A DNA stretch of 64,000 nucleotides from Nocardioides sp. S-1144 (GCF_005954645.2 NZ_CP040695.2:992001-1056000); one strand, 5' to 3'; counted from the first letter of the stretch, positions 25,273-36,474 are shown. Translations and numbers: made by a program. Notes: generated from the letters alone by a model not told the origin.

Positions 25273-25346
25273 CGCCCCCGGCAGGACTCGAACCTGCGAC
25301 CGGCGGATTAGAAGGCCGCTGCTCTATCCAGCTGAGCTACGGAGGC
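25273..25346 (-). tRNA. tRNA-Arg (anticodon UCU)
   Basis: 74 nt. Acceptor GCCTCCG / CGGGGGC, anticodon loop CTTCTAA, T loop GTTCGAGTC, discriminator G. One C-U mismatch closes the anticodon stem. CCA is not encoded. Confidence 0.93.
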
Positions 25347-25456
25347 GGAGGGCCGCGTCCGAGGACGCCGACCCGCGGGCGAGTCTATGTCCTCGGCCCG
25401 GGAGGTCGAGTGGGCGTACTCAGGCGCGGGGCGCGCGCGACCGCGAGGCTGGTGCG

Positions 25457-25867
25457 ATGACCACCTCGCGCCGGACCACCGCCCACTCCCTCCTCCTCGC
25501 CGTCGCGACCGCCGCGGCCGCGGCCGCCTGCTGGTGGGCGTCGATGGGGTGGGACCACGAGTACTACACCGACCCGGCCACGGGGTACGCCGCCGGCCCC
25601 TACCGCCCCTGGCAGGTCGCGGTGTGCGTGCTCGGGCTGCTGGCGGTGGCCGCGGTGGCGTTCTGGCTGCTGCACCCCGTCGTCGCCGGGCTGGCGATGA
25701 CGCTGGGCTTCACGGTCTCCTTCGCCTCGAGCGCGCTGCCGAACGACGACACCGGGCTGGCCATGGTCGGCGTCGTCATGGTGCTGTTCGCGATGGCGCT
25801 CGCCTCGGTCCTGGTGGGCCTGGTCGCCACGGCCGCGCGCGGCCGCCGGCACCCGGCGGGCGGCTGA
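25457..25867 (+). CDS. Small integral membrane protein, unknown function
   Basis: 136 residues and about four hydrophobic segments (11-30, 52-70, 74-92, 100-124). Between the first two lies an aromatic extracytoplasmic loop (WDHEYYTDPATG). No family recognised. Base composition and codon use match the neighbours, so it is very likely a real gene. Confidence 0.65.
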   Translation: MTTSRRTTAHSLLLAVATAAAAAACWWASMGWDHEYYTDPATGYAAGPYRPWQVAVCVLGLLAVAAVAFWLLHPVVAGLAMTLGFTVSFASSALPNDDTGLAMVGVVMVLFAMALASVLVGLVATAARGRRHPAGG

Positions 25868-25925
25868 GCCGACCCCGGACGGCGCCGCCGGGTTTGGCAG
25901 GCGTCACCGCGGGCAGGGGCCGCAG

Positions 25926-26525
25926 ATGTCGTGGATCGAGCGCTCGGTGCTGACCGACCCGGGCCTGCGCGGCGCCGTACCCGACGGCGAGGTGCCGCGC
26001 GCCTGGTCGCCGGCCGGTCAGGTCTCGCCGGGAGCCGAGCGGGTCACGCCGCACGGCGTGACCCGGGAGGTCGACGAGTCGCACGGCCTGCTCGACCTCG
26101 TCACCGGTTCGTGGCTGCCGCGGTGGGCCCGCGGTGACCGGATCGACCGGCTGTTCGGCGGCGTCGCCCGGTGGGGGCTGCCCGGGTCGCGCGCCGCAGG
26201 CCTGCACCTCGCCCTGGCGGACGCCGACGGGATCCTCGTCACCGACGCCCACCTGGTGGTCCTGGTCGGCGGCTCGCCCACGACGGCCGACGACCCGGCA
26301 CGACCGGGTCGCCAGGTGTCCAGCCGTCCCTACCGGTCGGCGTGGACGTGCCCTCGCGGGGCCGTGGTGGCCGCGCGACGCCGGGCGCGCCTCACCGGGC
26401 GCGGGCGGGTGGAGCTCTACTTCGACGACCGGTCGATGTGCGCCGTCATGACGGGTCTGGTCGGTACGTCGGGCGCGCGCCGGCTGCTCGCCGCCCTCGA
26501 CGTCGGTCCCGAGCCGCCGCGCTGA
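25926..26525 (+). CDS. Hypothetical protein
   Basis: 199 residues, soluble, no signal peptide or membrane segment. The first 70 residues are Pro/Gly-rich and the rest alternates short beta-like segments (GILVTDAHLVVLVGG, GRVELYFDD) with Arg-rich turns. One internal Trp-Cys-Pro (AWTCPRG). No motif recognised. Strong third-position GC and absence of a better frame support coding. Confidence 0.6.
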   Translation: MSWIERSVLTDPGLRGAVPDGEVPRAWSPAGQVSPGAERVTPHGVTREVDESHGLLDLVTGSWLPRWARGDRIDRLFGGVARWGLPGSRAAGLHLALADADGILVTDAHLVVLVGGSPTTADDPARPGRQVSSRPYRSAWTCPRGAVVAARRRARLTGRGRVELYFDDRSMCAVMTGLVGTSGARRLLAALDVGPEPPR

Positions 26526-26595
26526 GCCGCCGCGCTGAGCCCGAGCCGGGCCGCCCCCGTCGAGCCACCGCACCGGGGGAGCGGCAGGCGGGGCC

Positions 26596-28020
26596 TCAGC
26601 GCCGCTGCGCCGCCATCCACGCCTCGACGTCGGCCGCGGTGCGCGGCAGCGAGGCGGAGAGGTTGGTCGCGCCGTCGGCGGTGACGAGCAGGTCGTCCTC
26701 GATCCGGATGCCGATGCCGCGCAGCTCCTCGGGCACCAGCAGGTCGTCGTCCTGGAAGTACAGGCCGGGCTCGACGGTGAGGACCATGCCGGGCTCGAGG
26801 AGCGCACCCTTGTAGGACTCCGGCGCGGCCTGGCCGCAGTCGTGCACGTCGAGGCCGAGCATGTGGCTGGTGCCGTGCAGCGTCCAGCGGCTGTAGACCT
26901 TCGACTCCGGGTCGAGGGCCTGTTCGGCGGGCACCGGCAGCAGCCCCATGGCGTCGAGCCCGTGGGCCAGCACGGTCATCGCGGCCTCGTGGGTGCCGGC
27001 GAAGGGCGACCCGGGACGGCAGGCCGCGATGCCGGCGTCCTGGGCCTGGAGCACGAGGTCGTACAGGTCGCGCTGGAGCGCGGTGTAGCGGCCGTCGACC
27101 GGCAGCGTGCGGGTGACGTCGGCGGTGTACAGGCTGCGTGCCTCGACGCCCATGTCGAGCAGCACCAGGCTGCCCGGCGTGATCGGGCCGTCGTTGTCGA
27201 TCCAGTGCAGGGTCGTGGCGTGCGAGCCCCCGCCGACGATCGAGTCGTAGCCGATGTCGTTGCCCATCGCGCGGGCGCGCCGGAAGAAGGTGCCCTCGAT
27301 CCAGCGCTCCCCGAACTCCAGGACCCGGTCCCACTCGGCGACCGAGTCGGCGAAGCCCAGCGCGGTGATGTCGCACGCCTCCTGCAGCTGGGCGACCTCC
27401 CAGTCGTCCTTGACCAGCCGCATCTCCGACATCACCCGGGCGAGCTCGTCGTCGCGGGTGCGGTCGACGGGCACCGAGCGGTCGACCTGGAGCGAGACGC
27501 CGCGGTGCACCCGGGTCTTGCCCGAGCCCGAGAGGGCGTCCTGGAGGTGGTCGACGTGGCGCACCGGCAGCCCGAGCGAGGCCGACAGCTCGCTCAGCGA
27601 GGGCCGCTTGCCCACCCACAGCTGGCCGTACTGGCGGTCGCGGAAGAACTCGTCGGTGTCGCGGCCCGAGCGCGGACGGGCGTAGAGCACGGCCTCGCCG
27701 TCGTCGATGACCAGGACGGCGTCCGAGGTCTGGTTGCCGGTGAAGTAGACGTGGGCGGTGTCGGCCCGGAACCGGTAGTCGGTGTCGTAGGAGCGCACCT
27801 TGTAGCCGCCGGCCGGCAGCACCAGCCGCTCGCCCGGGAACAGCGCGGCCAGCCGGGCGCGGCGCGCGGCGGCCTGGTCGGCGCCGGAGCGGCGCGGGAC
27901 GTCGGCGTCCTGGTCGCCCCATCCCTGCCGCATGAACGCGGAGTAGGCCTCCGGGACCGCGGGGTCGTGAGACTCGGTGTGGAACTGGCCCTGGTCGTCT
28001 GCTGTGCTCTGGTCGCTCAC
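26596..28020 (-). CDS. Xaa-Pro aminopeptidase (aminopeptidase P)
   Basis: 474 residues. An N-terminal creatinase-like domain (to about 220) and a pita-bread M24 catalytic domain. Metal ligands are visible: LLDMGVEARSLYTADVTRT (two Asp; quoted as LLDMGVEA and TADVTRT), HGTSHMLGLDVHD (His), VEPGLYF (Glu) and IRIEDDLLV (Glu). It removes N-terminal residues before proline. GTG 28020 with TAGAGT (28033-28028) 7 nt upstream decides the start against a much longer spurious frame. Divergent from prsW-like gene, 69 nt between starts. Confidence 0.93.
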   Translation of the reverse strand: MSDQSTADDQGQFHTESHDPAVPEAYSAFMRQGWGDQDADVPRRSGADQAAARRARLAALFPGERLVLPAGGYKVRSYDTDYRFRADTAHVYFTGNQTSDAVLVIDDGEAVLYARPRSGRDTDEFFRDRQYGQLWVGKRPSLSELSASLGLPVRHVDHLQDALSGSGKTRVHRGVSLQVDRSVPVDRTRDDELARVMSEMRLVKDDWEVAQLQEACDITALGFADSVAEWDRVLEFGERWIEGTFFRRARAMGNDIGYDSIVGGGSHATTLHWIDNDGPITPGSLVLLDMGVEARSLYTADVTRTLPVDGRYTALQRDLYDLVLQAQDAGIAACRPGSPFAGTHEAAMTVLAHGLDAMGLLPVPAEQALDPESKVYSRWTLHGTSHMLGLDVHDCGQAAPESYKGALLEPGMVLTVEPGLYFQDDDLLVPEELRGIGIRIEDDLLVTADGATNLSASLPRTAADVEAWMAAQRR

Positions 28021-28089
28021 GCCGCCGACTCTACGCCCGGCGGGTCCGCCGAACGTGGGTCGACCGGCCCCTGCCGATAGGCTTGCCCC

Positions 28090-29211
28090 ATGCCCGGCCG
28101 CCGTCACGAGAGCCTCACGTTCACGCTGGTCGTGAGCGTGACGGTGGTGCTCGGCGCCCTCACGATGCTGGCCCTGCTCGCCCTGTCGGGCGCGCCGTCG
28201 ATGGTGCTCGTCGCGACCCTGCTCGCCGCGCTTCCCGTCGTCCCCCTCGTGGCCTGCTTCGTGTGGCTCGACCGCTACGAGCCCGAGCCGGTCCGGCTGC
28301 TGGTCAACGCGCTGCTGTGGGGTGCCTGCGCCGCCACGGCGATCGCTGTCGTGGTCGGCGGCATCGGCGGGATGTTCGGGCCGGTCACCGACCACGTCTC
28401 CCTGGCCGTGGTCGCGCCGGTCACCGAGGAGGCCGGCAAGGGCCTGTTCCTCTTCCTGCTGCTGTGGTGGCGCCGCCACGAGATCGACGGCGTCCTCGAC
28501 GGCATCGTCTACGCCGGCCTGGTCGGCGTCGGGTTCGCCTTCACCGAGAACGTCCTCTACCTCTCCGCCGCCTACGACGGCACCGACGGGGTCGGCCCCG
28601 GCGGGGTCGCCGGCGTGACCACGACCTTCCTGCTCCGCTGCGTCGTCAGCCCGTTCGCCCACCCCCTCTTCACCGCCTTCACCGGCATCGGCATCGGCAT
28701 CGCGGTGGCCTCGCGCAGCCGCTCGGTCACGACGCTGGCGCCGGTGGGCGGGTTCCTGCTCGCCGTCCTCGCCCACGGCCTCTGGAACGCCTCGACCATC
28801 TTCGGCGCCGCCGGCAACGCGCTGGTGTACGCCGTGCTGATGGTCCCCGCCCTCCTCGGCATCGCCGCCCTCGCGCTGTGGGCGCGCCGCTCGGAGGCCA
28901 CGATCCTCACCGCCGCCCTCCAGGACGCCGCCCGCCGCGGGCTGATCCCGGCCACCGACATCGGGTGGGTCGTCGACCTGCGCGCCCGGCGCGCCGCCCG
29001 GCGGCACGCCCTCGCCACCGGTGGGCCGCAGGCCGAGCAGGCCGTGGCCGAGTACCAGCAGGCCCTCGTCGAGCTCGGCTTCCTGCACCACCGGCTGCTG
29101 CGCGGCACCGCTCCCCACGACTGGCAGGTGCGCGGCGCCGAGCACGTCGAGCGGATCCGCGCCGTCCGCCCCCACGTCGCGTTCCCCGGACAGGTGGTTC
29201 CCACGGCATGA
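28090..29211 (+). CDS. PrsW-family intramembrane metalloprotease
   Basis: 373 residues with about eight membrane helices. Conserved motifs of the PrsW/Abi-like family: WLDRYEPEP, PVTEEAGKG (EExxK) and GFAFTENVLYL, then a His in SPFAHPLFTAF and in LAHGLWN. B. subtilis PrsW cleaves an anti-sigma factor; the substrate here is unknown and no anti-sigma gene is adjacent. TAGGCT at 28078-28083 lies 6 nt before the ATG. The stop overlaps the next GTPase gene (ATGA). Confidence 0.9.
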   Translation: MPGRRHESLTFTLVVSVTVVLGALTMLALLALSGAPSMVLVATLLAALPVVPLVACFVWLDRYEPEPVRLLVNALLWGACAATAIAVVVGGIGGMFGPVTDHVSLAVVAPVTEEAGKGLFLFLLLWWRRHEIDGVLDGIVYAGLVGVGFAFTENVLYLSAAYDGTDGVGPGGVAGVTTTFLLRCVVSPFAHPLFTAFTGIGIGIAVASRSRSVTTLAPVGGFLLAVLAHGLWNASTIFGAAGNALVYAVLMVPALLGIAALALWARRSEATILTAALQDAARRGLIPATDIGWVVDLRARRAARRHALATGGPQAEQAVAEYQQALVELGFLHHRLLRGTAPHDWQVRGAEHVERIRAVRPHVAFPGQVVPTA

Positions 29212-31076
29212 CACCTCCCAGCACCGACCCGGCCGCCGGCCGCCCCGGCCGGCACGGCGGGTCCGACGCCCCGGGCGGGCCGGCCGGCACCGACGAGGCC
29301 TCGACCCGGCTCCAGGACAAGCGCGACGCCGCGATGGTCACCGCGCTGGTCCGGCTGCGCCAGTCGCTGGTCGCCGCGGCCCTGCCGCTCGACCTGCCCG
29401 ACGTCGAGGAGGCCCGCGCCAGCCGCGGGGAGATGGTCGACCAGCTCGAGGACTACCTCATCCCGCGGCTGATGACGCTCGAGGCCCCGCTGCTCGCCGT
29501 CGTCGGCGGCTCCACCGGCGCCGGCAAGTCGACGCTGGTCAACTCGCTCGTCGGCGAGCGGGTCACCACGTCCGGGGTGCTCCGCCCGACGACCCGCTCA
29601 CCGGTCCTGGTGCACCACCCCGACGACGCGCACTGGTTCGGCCAGGACCGGCTGCTGCCCGGCCTCGTCCGGGTCGACCACACCACCGACGACCCCGACT
29701 CGCTGCAGCTGGTGGCGTCGGCGTCGGTGCCGCAGGGCCTGGCGATCCTCGACGCCCCCGACGTCGACTCCGTCGAGGAGCGCAACCGGCTGCTCGCCGC
29801 GGAGCTGATGGCGGCGGCCGACCTCTGGCTCTTCGTCACCTCCGCCGCCCGGTACGCCGACCAGGTGCCGTGGGAGTTCCTGCGCCGCGCCGCGGAGCGC
29901 ACCACCGCCGTCGCGATCATCCTCGACCGCACCCCCGACGAGGCGGTCCAGACCGTCGCGACCCACCTGGCCCGGATGCTCGCGAGCCGCGGGCTCAAGG
30001 ACTCGCCGCTGTTCGTGGTCGCCGAGGGCACCGTCGGCGACGACGGGCTGCTTCCGGCCCACCACGTCGCCGACGTCCGGTCGTGGCTGGAGTCGCTCGC
30101 CGACGACGTCGACGCCCGCACCGAGGTCGTGCGGCGCACGCTCGGCGGCGCGGTCCGCGCGATCACCCACCGCATCCACGCCGTCGCCGACGCCTGCGCC
30201 GCCCAGGGGGGCGTCGCGCTCGCCCTCCAGGACGACGTCGACGCCGTCTACGACGACGCGACCGCCGCGCTCACCGCGGCCCTCGGCGACGGCAGCCTGG
30301 TCCGCGGCGACCTGCAGGCCCGCTGGGAGGAGTTCGTCGGCAGCGGCGACCTGCTGCGCTCCCTCGACACGCGGGTCGGCGGCCTGCGCGAGCGCCTGGT
30401 CAACACCATCAAGGGCAAGCCGCAGCAGGCCGAGCGGGTCACCGTCGCCGTCGACGCCGCGCTCCAGACCGTCGTGCTCGAGCACGCCGAGTCCGCGGCG
30501 ACCCGCGCGCACGCGGCGTGGAGCGCCCAGCCGCACGGTGCCGCCCTGCTCGCCGGGGCCCCCGGCGACCTCACCCGCGCCTCGCGCGACCTGCGCCGAC
30601 GCGCCGAGCGGGCCGTGCGCGAGTGGCAGGACGACGTCAACGACCTGGTCCGCCGCGAGGGCGCCGACCGGCGGACGTCGGCACGGTTCCTCGCCTTCGG
30701 CGTCGGCGGGCTCTCGGTCGCGCTGATGGTCGAGGTGCTCACCTCCGACGCCGGCGCCGGTGCTGCCGACGCCGGTGCCGCCTCCGAGGGGACCGCCGGG
30801 CCGGCGTCCGCGTCGCGGCGGCTGCTCGACGCCGTCCTCGGCCACGACGACGTGGACACCCTCGTCGAGCGCGCCCGCCGGGGGCTCGACCGGCTCGTCG
30901 GTGCGCTGATGCAGACCGAGCGGACGCGCTATCTTTCGCTCGTCGAGGCCGTGGTGCTCGAGCCGGCCGCCGCCGAGAAGCTCCGCGGGGCGGCCCGCCG
31001 GGTCGACGACCTGCGCTACCAGGCGTCCCAGGAGGACGCCGTCACCGGAGAGAACCCCCCTGGAATGACGTCGTGA
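29208..31076 (+). CDS. Dynamin-like GTPase, first of a pair
   Basis: 622 residues. The P-loop GGSTGAGKSTLVNSLVG (residues about 98-114) and G3-like DAPDVDS are clear; in place of NKxD there is ILDRTPDE, so guanine specificity is not certain. Long helical region follows with a hydrophobic segment near residues 490-510 (FLAFGVGGLSVALMVEVL) that could insert in membrane, and a C-terminal helical tail. The N-terminal 35 residues are Gly/Pro-rich and disordered. Coupled to prsW-like and to the second GTPase by 4-nt overlaps. Paired dynamin-like proteins of actinobacteria (DynA/DynB of Streptomyces) act in cell division; the same role is an inference. Confidence 0.85.
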   Translation: MTPPSTDPAAGRPGRHGGSDAPGGPAGTDEASTRLQDKRDAAMVTALVRLRQSLVAAALPLDLPDVEEARASRGEMVDQLEDYLIPRLMTLEAPLLAVVGGSTGAGKSTLVNSLVGERVTTSGVLRPTTRSPVLVHHPDDAHWFGQDRLLPGLVRVDHTTDDPDSLQLVASASVPQGLAILDAPDVDSVEERNRLLAAELMAAADLWLFVTSAARYADQVPWEFLRRAAERTTAVAIILDRTPDEAVQTVATHLARMLASRGLKDSPLFVVAEGTVGDDGLLPAHHVADVRSWLESLADDVDARTEVVRRTLGGAVRAITHRIHAVADACAAQGGVALALQDDVDAVYDDATAALTAALGDGSLVRGDLQARWEEFVGSGDLLRSLDTRVGGLRERLVNTIKGKPQQAERVTVAVDAALQTVVLEHAESAATRAHAAWSAQPHGAALLAGAPGDLTRASRDLRRRAERAVREWQDDVNDLVRREGADRRTSARFLAFGVGGLSVALMVEVLTSDAGAGAADAGAASEGTAGPASASRRLLDAVLGHDDVDTLVERARRGLDRLVGALMQTERTRYLSLVEAVVLEPAAAEKLRGAARRVDDLRYQASQEDAVTGENPPGMTS

Positions 31077-32734
31077 CATCGCTGCTCGAAGGCGCCCGCC
31101 AGCTCGTGACGCGGGGCACCGACATCGGGGCCCGCATCGAGGGCCTGGAGCAGGCCGCCACCGCCGCCCGCGGCCGCCTCGACGACGACGTCGTCGACGT
31201 CGCCTCCACCACCTCCGCGCGCGCCGCCGGCCGGCTGCGCCTCTCGGCGCAGCACACGGTCGTGGCGATCGCCGGGGCCACCGGCTCGGGCAAGTCCTCC
31301 ACGTTCAACGCCCTCACCGGGCTCGAGCTGTCCTCCACCGGCGTGCGCCGCCCGACGACGTCGTGGGCGACCGCGTGCGTCTGGGGCCGCGCCGGCGCCG
31401 CGGAGCTGCTCGAGTGGCTGGGGATCCCGCCGCGGCACCAGACCATGCGCGACTCGATGCTCGACGTCGGCAAGGCCGACCGCGACCTCGAGGGCGTCGT
31501 CCTGATGGACCTGCCCGACCACGACTCCACCGAGGTCAGCCACCACCTCGAGGTCGACCGGCTGGTGCTGCTCGCCGACCTGCTGGTGTGGGTGCTCGAC
31601 CCGCAGAAGTACGCCGACGCCGCGATCCACGACCGCTACCTCGCGCCGCTGCGCGGCCACGCCGGCGTCATGGTCGTGGTGCTCAACCACATCGACACCA
31701 TCCCCGCCGACCGCCGCCAGTCGATGGTCGACGACGTCCGCCGCCTGCTCGACCTCGACGGCCTCCAGTCGGTGCCGATCTACGCCGTCAGCGCGCGCCA
31801 CGACATCGGCATCGACGAGCTGCGCGCCGAGATCGCCTCGCGGGTCGCCGCCAAGAAGCTGACCGTCGGTCGGATCGAGGCCGACCTCCGCTCGGCCGCC
31901 GAGGCGATGGACGCCGCCACCGGCCCGGCCGCGCCGCGCGAGCTCACCGCCGCGCGGGTCCGCGAGCTCGACGACGCGGTCGCCGAGGCCGCCGGGGTGC
32001 CGGTCGTGGTCGACGCCGTCGAGCGCTCCACCCGGCAGCGCGCCCGCCGGGCGACGACGTGGCCGGTGCTCGCGCCGTTCTCGCGCCTGGGCTCCGACCC
32101 CGCGGCCAGGCTCGAGCTCGACCTCGGCGACGCCGCCGGCGAGCTCAGCGGCGCCGCCCGGTCGACGCCGCGGGCCACCACCGTGCAGCGGGCGCGCCTC
32201 GACGCCGAGGTGCGCGCGCTGGCCGACGACGCCTCCGACGGCCTGGGGGCGCCCTGGGTCGCCGCGGTGCAGGGCGCGGCGACGTCGCGCCTGCCCGAGC
32301 TGGGCGACCGGCTCGACCGCGACCTCGGGGCCGCCGACCTGGGCCTCGGGAAACTGCCCGGGTGGGTCACCGCGGTGCGGGTGCTGCAGTGGCTGCTCCT
32401 GCTCGCGGCGGTCGCCGGAGCCGTGTGGACCGGTGTCCTGGCCGTGGGGGGCACCCTCACCGACGACGCCAACCTCCTCGCCGGCGTCCCGCTGCCGGTG
32501 CTGCTGCTGGTCGGCGGGCTGGTGCTCGGCGTGCTGCTCGCCGTCCTGTGCCGGTTCCGGGCCGCCACGCTCGCCCGGGACCGCGCCGGTGACGCCGACG
32601 AGCGGCTCCGCGACGCGGTCCACGCCGCCGTCGACGAGCTCGTCGCGACGCCGGTCGCGACCGAGCTGGCGGCGTACTCGACCGTGCGCACGCACCTCGA
32701 CGCGGTGCTCGACGACCCGGCGCCGACCGCCTAG
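31073..32734 (+). CDS. Dynamin-like / YfjP-type GTPase, second of a pair
   Basis: 553 residues. P-loop GATGSGKSSTFNALTG, switch region RRPTTSWATACVWG, G3 DLPDHDST and a proper G4 NHID (VVLNHIDTI) followed by YAVSARHDIGIDEL (G5). Two transmembrane helices near the C-terminus (about 440-460 and 480-500, LLLLAAVAGAVWTGVLAVGG and VLLLVGGLVLGVLLAVL). GTG start inside the stop of the first GTPase (GTGA). The intact G4 here and the altered one in its partner suggest an asymmetric pair that works as a heterocomplex on the membrane. Confidence 0.87.
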   Translation: MTSLLEGARQLVTRGTDIGARIEGLEQAATAARGRLDDDVVDVASTTSARAAGRLRLSAQHTVVAIAGATGSGKSSTFNALTGLELSSTGVRRPTTSWATACVWGRAGAAELLEWLGIPPRHQTMRDSMLDVGKADRDLEGVVLMDLPDHDSTEVSHHLEVDRLVLLADLLVWVLDPQKYADAAIHDRYLAPLRGHAGVMVVVLNHIDTIPADRRQSMVDDVRRLLDLDGLQSVPIYAVSARHDIGIDELRAEIASRVAAKKLTVGRIEADLRSAAEAMDAATGPAAPRELTAARVRELDDAVAEAAGVPVVVDAVERSTRQRARRATTWPVLAPFSRLGSDPAARLELDLGDAAGELSGAARSTPRATTVQRARLDAEVRALADDASDGLGAPWVAAVQGAATSRLPELGDRLDRDLGAADLGLGKLPGWVTAVRVLQWLLLLAAVAGAVWTGVLAVGGTLTDDANLLAGVPLPVLLLVGGLVLGVLLAVLCRFRAATLARDRAGDADERLRDAVHAAVDELVATPVATELAAYSTVRTHLDAVLDDPAPTA

Positions 32735-32767
32735 CGTCCACGCCCGCCCCGCGCGCGGGGTTCTGCG

Positions 32768-32795
32768 CGGGTCGGGGCCACCGCGGCCCGACCCG
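32768..32795. terminator. Hairpin after the GTPase operon
   Basis: CGGGTCGGGGCC (32768-32779) pairs with GGCCCGACCCG (32785-32795) with one bulged G. It lies 33 nt after the GTPase stop and before the ettA promoter. Confidence 0.5.
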
Positions 32796-32835
32796 GACGG
32801 GCGGCGCCGCCCGTGCGGCACTAGGCTCGTCGATT

Positions 32836-34518
<1,683 letters not shown>

Positions 34519-34538
34519 CCCGGCGACCACCAGGCTGC

Positions 34539-34576
34539 GACGCCGACCCGTCGCTGATCAGCGACGGGTCGGCGTC
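34539..34576. terminator. Perfect 38-bp palindrome between ettA and MarR gene
   Basis: The 38 bases are fully self-complementary (centre TGATCA). As RNA it would form a 17-bp stem with a GATC loop. It ends next to the stop codon of the convergent MarR gene, so it can terminate both. Its stem ACGCCGACCCGTC is shared with the terminator after tig. Confidence 0.85.
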
Positions 34577-35074
34577 CTAGCGGATCTCCATCTCGGGGTG
34601 CGCGGCGATGAGGTGGTCGGCGACGGTGTTCATCACCCGTCCGAGCGCGTCGAAGTCGTCGGGGTCGGCGAGGTCGACGATGTGGTCGCGGACGCCGTTG
34701 ACGTGGGTGGGGGCGACGTTCTCGAGCAGCTCCCGGCCGCGCTCGGTCATCACCGCGACCACGCCGCGCCCGTCGTCGGCGGAGCTGGTGCGGGTGACGA
34801 GCCCGGCGGCCTCCATCCGCTTGATGGTGTGGGTGACCCGGCTCCGGCTGTGCGCGAGCGACTGCGCCAGCTGCGCCATCCGCATCTGCCCGTCGCGCTC
34901 GGAGAGGCGCACCAGGATCTCGTACTCGACGAGCGAGACACCGTGGTTGCGGCGCAGGTCGTCGTCGAGGCGGTCGAGGAGCAGCGTCGTGCCCAGGACG
35001 AGGCCGCGCCACGCGACCTGCTGGTCCTCATCGAGCCAGCGCGGTTCGGGACGGAGGGGGAGACGGGCGGCCAC
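34577..35074 (-). CDS. MarR-family transcriptional regulator
   Basis: 165 residues. Winged helix-turn-helix with MAQLAQSLAHSRSRVTHTI (recognition helix) and the wing SADDGRGVVAVMTERGREL. GTG 35074 is fixed by TACACT (35086-35081), 6 nt upstream; the frame from 35212 runs through this promoter. A short GTAGG-CTTC-CCTAC repeat next to the box could be its operator. It is divergent from nothing close; the thiolase gene lies 90 nt upstream on the same strand. Ligand unknown. Confidence 0.88.
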   Translation of the reverse strand: MAARLPLRPEPRWLDEDQQVAWRGLVLGTTLLLDRLDDDLRRNHGVSLVEYEILVRLSERDGQMRMAQLAQSLAHSRSRVTHTIKRMEAAGLVTRTSSADDGRGVVAVMTERGRELLENVAPTHVNGVRDHIVDLADPDDFDALGRVMNTVADHLIAAHPEMEIR

Positions 35075-35163
35075 CCGCCGAGTGTAGGCTTCCCTACCCC
35101 CTGGCCGGGAGGTCCGCGCGACCGCCACCCGCTCGGGGGGTGCGTGCCGCCGCCGCGGGCCGG

Positions 35164-36378
35164 CTAGAGCCGCTCGAGGATGAGGGCCATGCCCTGCCCG
35201 CCGCCGACGCACATGGTGATCAGGCCGGTGGACTTGTCGTGCCAGTCCAGGCTGTTCAGCATCGTGTTCTGCAGGCGCGCACCGGTCATGCCGAACGGGT
35301 GGCCCACCGCGATCGCGCCGCCGTTGACGTTGAGCCGGTCGAGGTCGATGCCGAGGTCCTGGTAGGACGGCACGACCTGGGCGGCGAACGCCTCGTTGAT
35401 CTCGACGAGGTCGATGTCGCCGATGCTCATGCCGGCGTGCCGGAGGGCGTTGCGGGTCGCCTCGACCGGGCCGAGACCCATGATCTCGGGGGAGAGGCCG
35501 GAGACGCCGGTCGAGACGATCCGGGCCAGCGGGGTCAGGCCGAGCTCGGCCGCGCGGGAGTCGGACATCACGACGACGGCGGCGGCGCCGTCGTTGAGCG
35601 GGCAGCAGTTGCCGGCGGTGACGACGCCGTCGGGCCGGAAGACCGGCTGCAGCTGGGAGGCGGCCTCGTAGGTGACGCCGGCGCGCGGGCCGTCGTCGGC
35701 GGTGACGACCGTGCCGTCGGGCGTGGTGACCGGGGTGATCTCGCGGGCCCAGAAGCCGTCGGCGATGGCCTTCTCGGCGAGGTTCTGCGAGCGGACGCCG
35801 AACTCGTCGAGCTCCTGGCGCGACAGCCCGCGCAGCCGGGCGACGTTCTCGGCGGTCTGGCCCATCGCGACGTAGACGTCGGGGAGCTCGCCGTCCTCGC
35901 GCGGGTCGTGCCAGTCGACCCCGCCCTCGGCGGTCTGCGCGGTGCGGGCCTGGGCCGCCGCGAACCGGGGGTTCTGCGTGTCGGGCCAGTGGTCGGAGGT
36001 GCCCTTGGCGAAGCGGGAGACCATCTCGACGCCGGCGGAGATGAACACGTCGCCCTCGCCGGCCCTGATCGCGTGGAACGCCATCCGGGTCGTCTGGACC
36101 GAGGAGGCGCAGTAGCGGGTGATCGTCGCGCCGGGGACGTCGTCCATGCCGTTGAGGACGTTGACGACCCGGCCCATGTTGTTGCCGGACTCGCCGCCCG
36201 GCAGGCCGCAGCCGAGGTAGAGGTCGTCGACGGTGTGCGGGTCCAGCGAGGGGATCTTGTCGAGCGCGGCGCGCACGATCGTCGCGGTCAGGTCGTCGGG
36301 ACGCAGGTCCTTGAGCGACCCCTTGTTGGCCCGGCCGATCGGGGACCGGGTGGCAGAGACGATGACGGCTTCGGGCAT
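35164..36378 (-). CDS. Thiolase (acetyl-CoA C-acyltransferase)
   Basis: 404 residues. Catalytic residues are in place: nucleophile Cys90 in TRYCASSVQT, NEAFAAQ, the His of VGHPFGMTGA, and the second Cys in MCVGGGQG. It either condenses two acyl-CoA or cleaves 3-ketoacyl-CoA; in this setting (next to a hotdog thioesterase) a role in fatty-acid oxidation is likely but not provable. ATG with GGAG just upstream, so unlike its neighbours it has a leadered mRNA. Confidence 0.94.
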   Translation of the reverse strand: MPEAVIVSATRSPIGRANKGSLKDLRPDDLTATIVRAALDKIPSLDPHTVDDLYLGCGLPGGESGNNMGRVVNVLNGMDDVPGATITRYCASSVQTTRMAFHAIRAGEGDVFISAGVEMVSRFAKGTSDHWPDTQNPRFAAAQARTAQTAEGGVDWHDPREDGELPDVYVAMGQTAENVARLRGLSRQELDEFGVRSQNLAEKAIADGFWAREITPVTTPDGTVVTADDGPRAGVTYEAASQLQPVFRPDGVVTAGNCCPLNDGAAAVVVMSDSRAAELGLTPLARIVSTGVSGLSPEIMGLGPVEATRNALRHAGMSIGDIDLVEINEAFAAQVVPSYQDLGIDLDRLNVNGGAIAVGHPFGMTGARLQNTMLNSLDWHDKSTGLITMCVGGGQGMALILERL

Positions 36379-36474
36379 GCGGAGCTCCGGTTCTCGGGGG
36401 ACGACGGGCGATCTCCCTGCACGATAGGACACCGCTGCGCGCGCCCGCGGTCGCGGAGGGGGCAGACTGACGCC

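Noticed and set aside
26596..29214. Long minus-strand frame of 872 codons
   Set aside because: Only the part from 28020 is aminopeptidase P; the rest is antisense to the PrsW gene.
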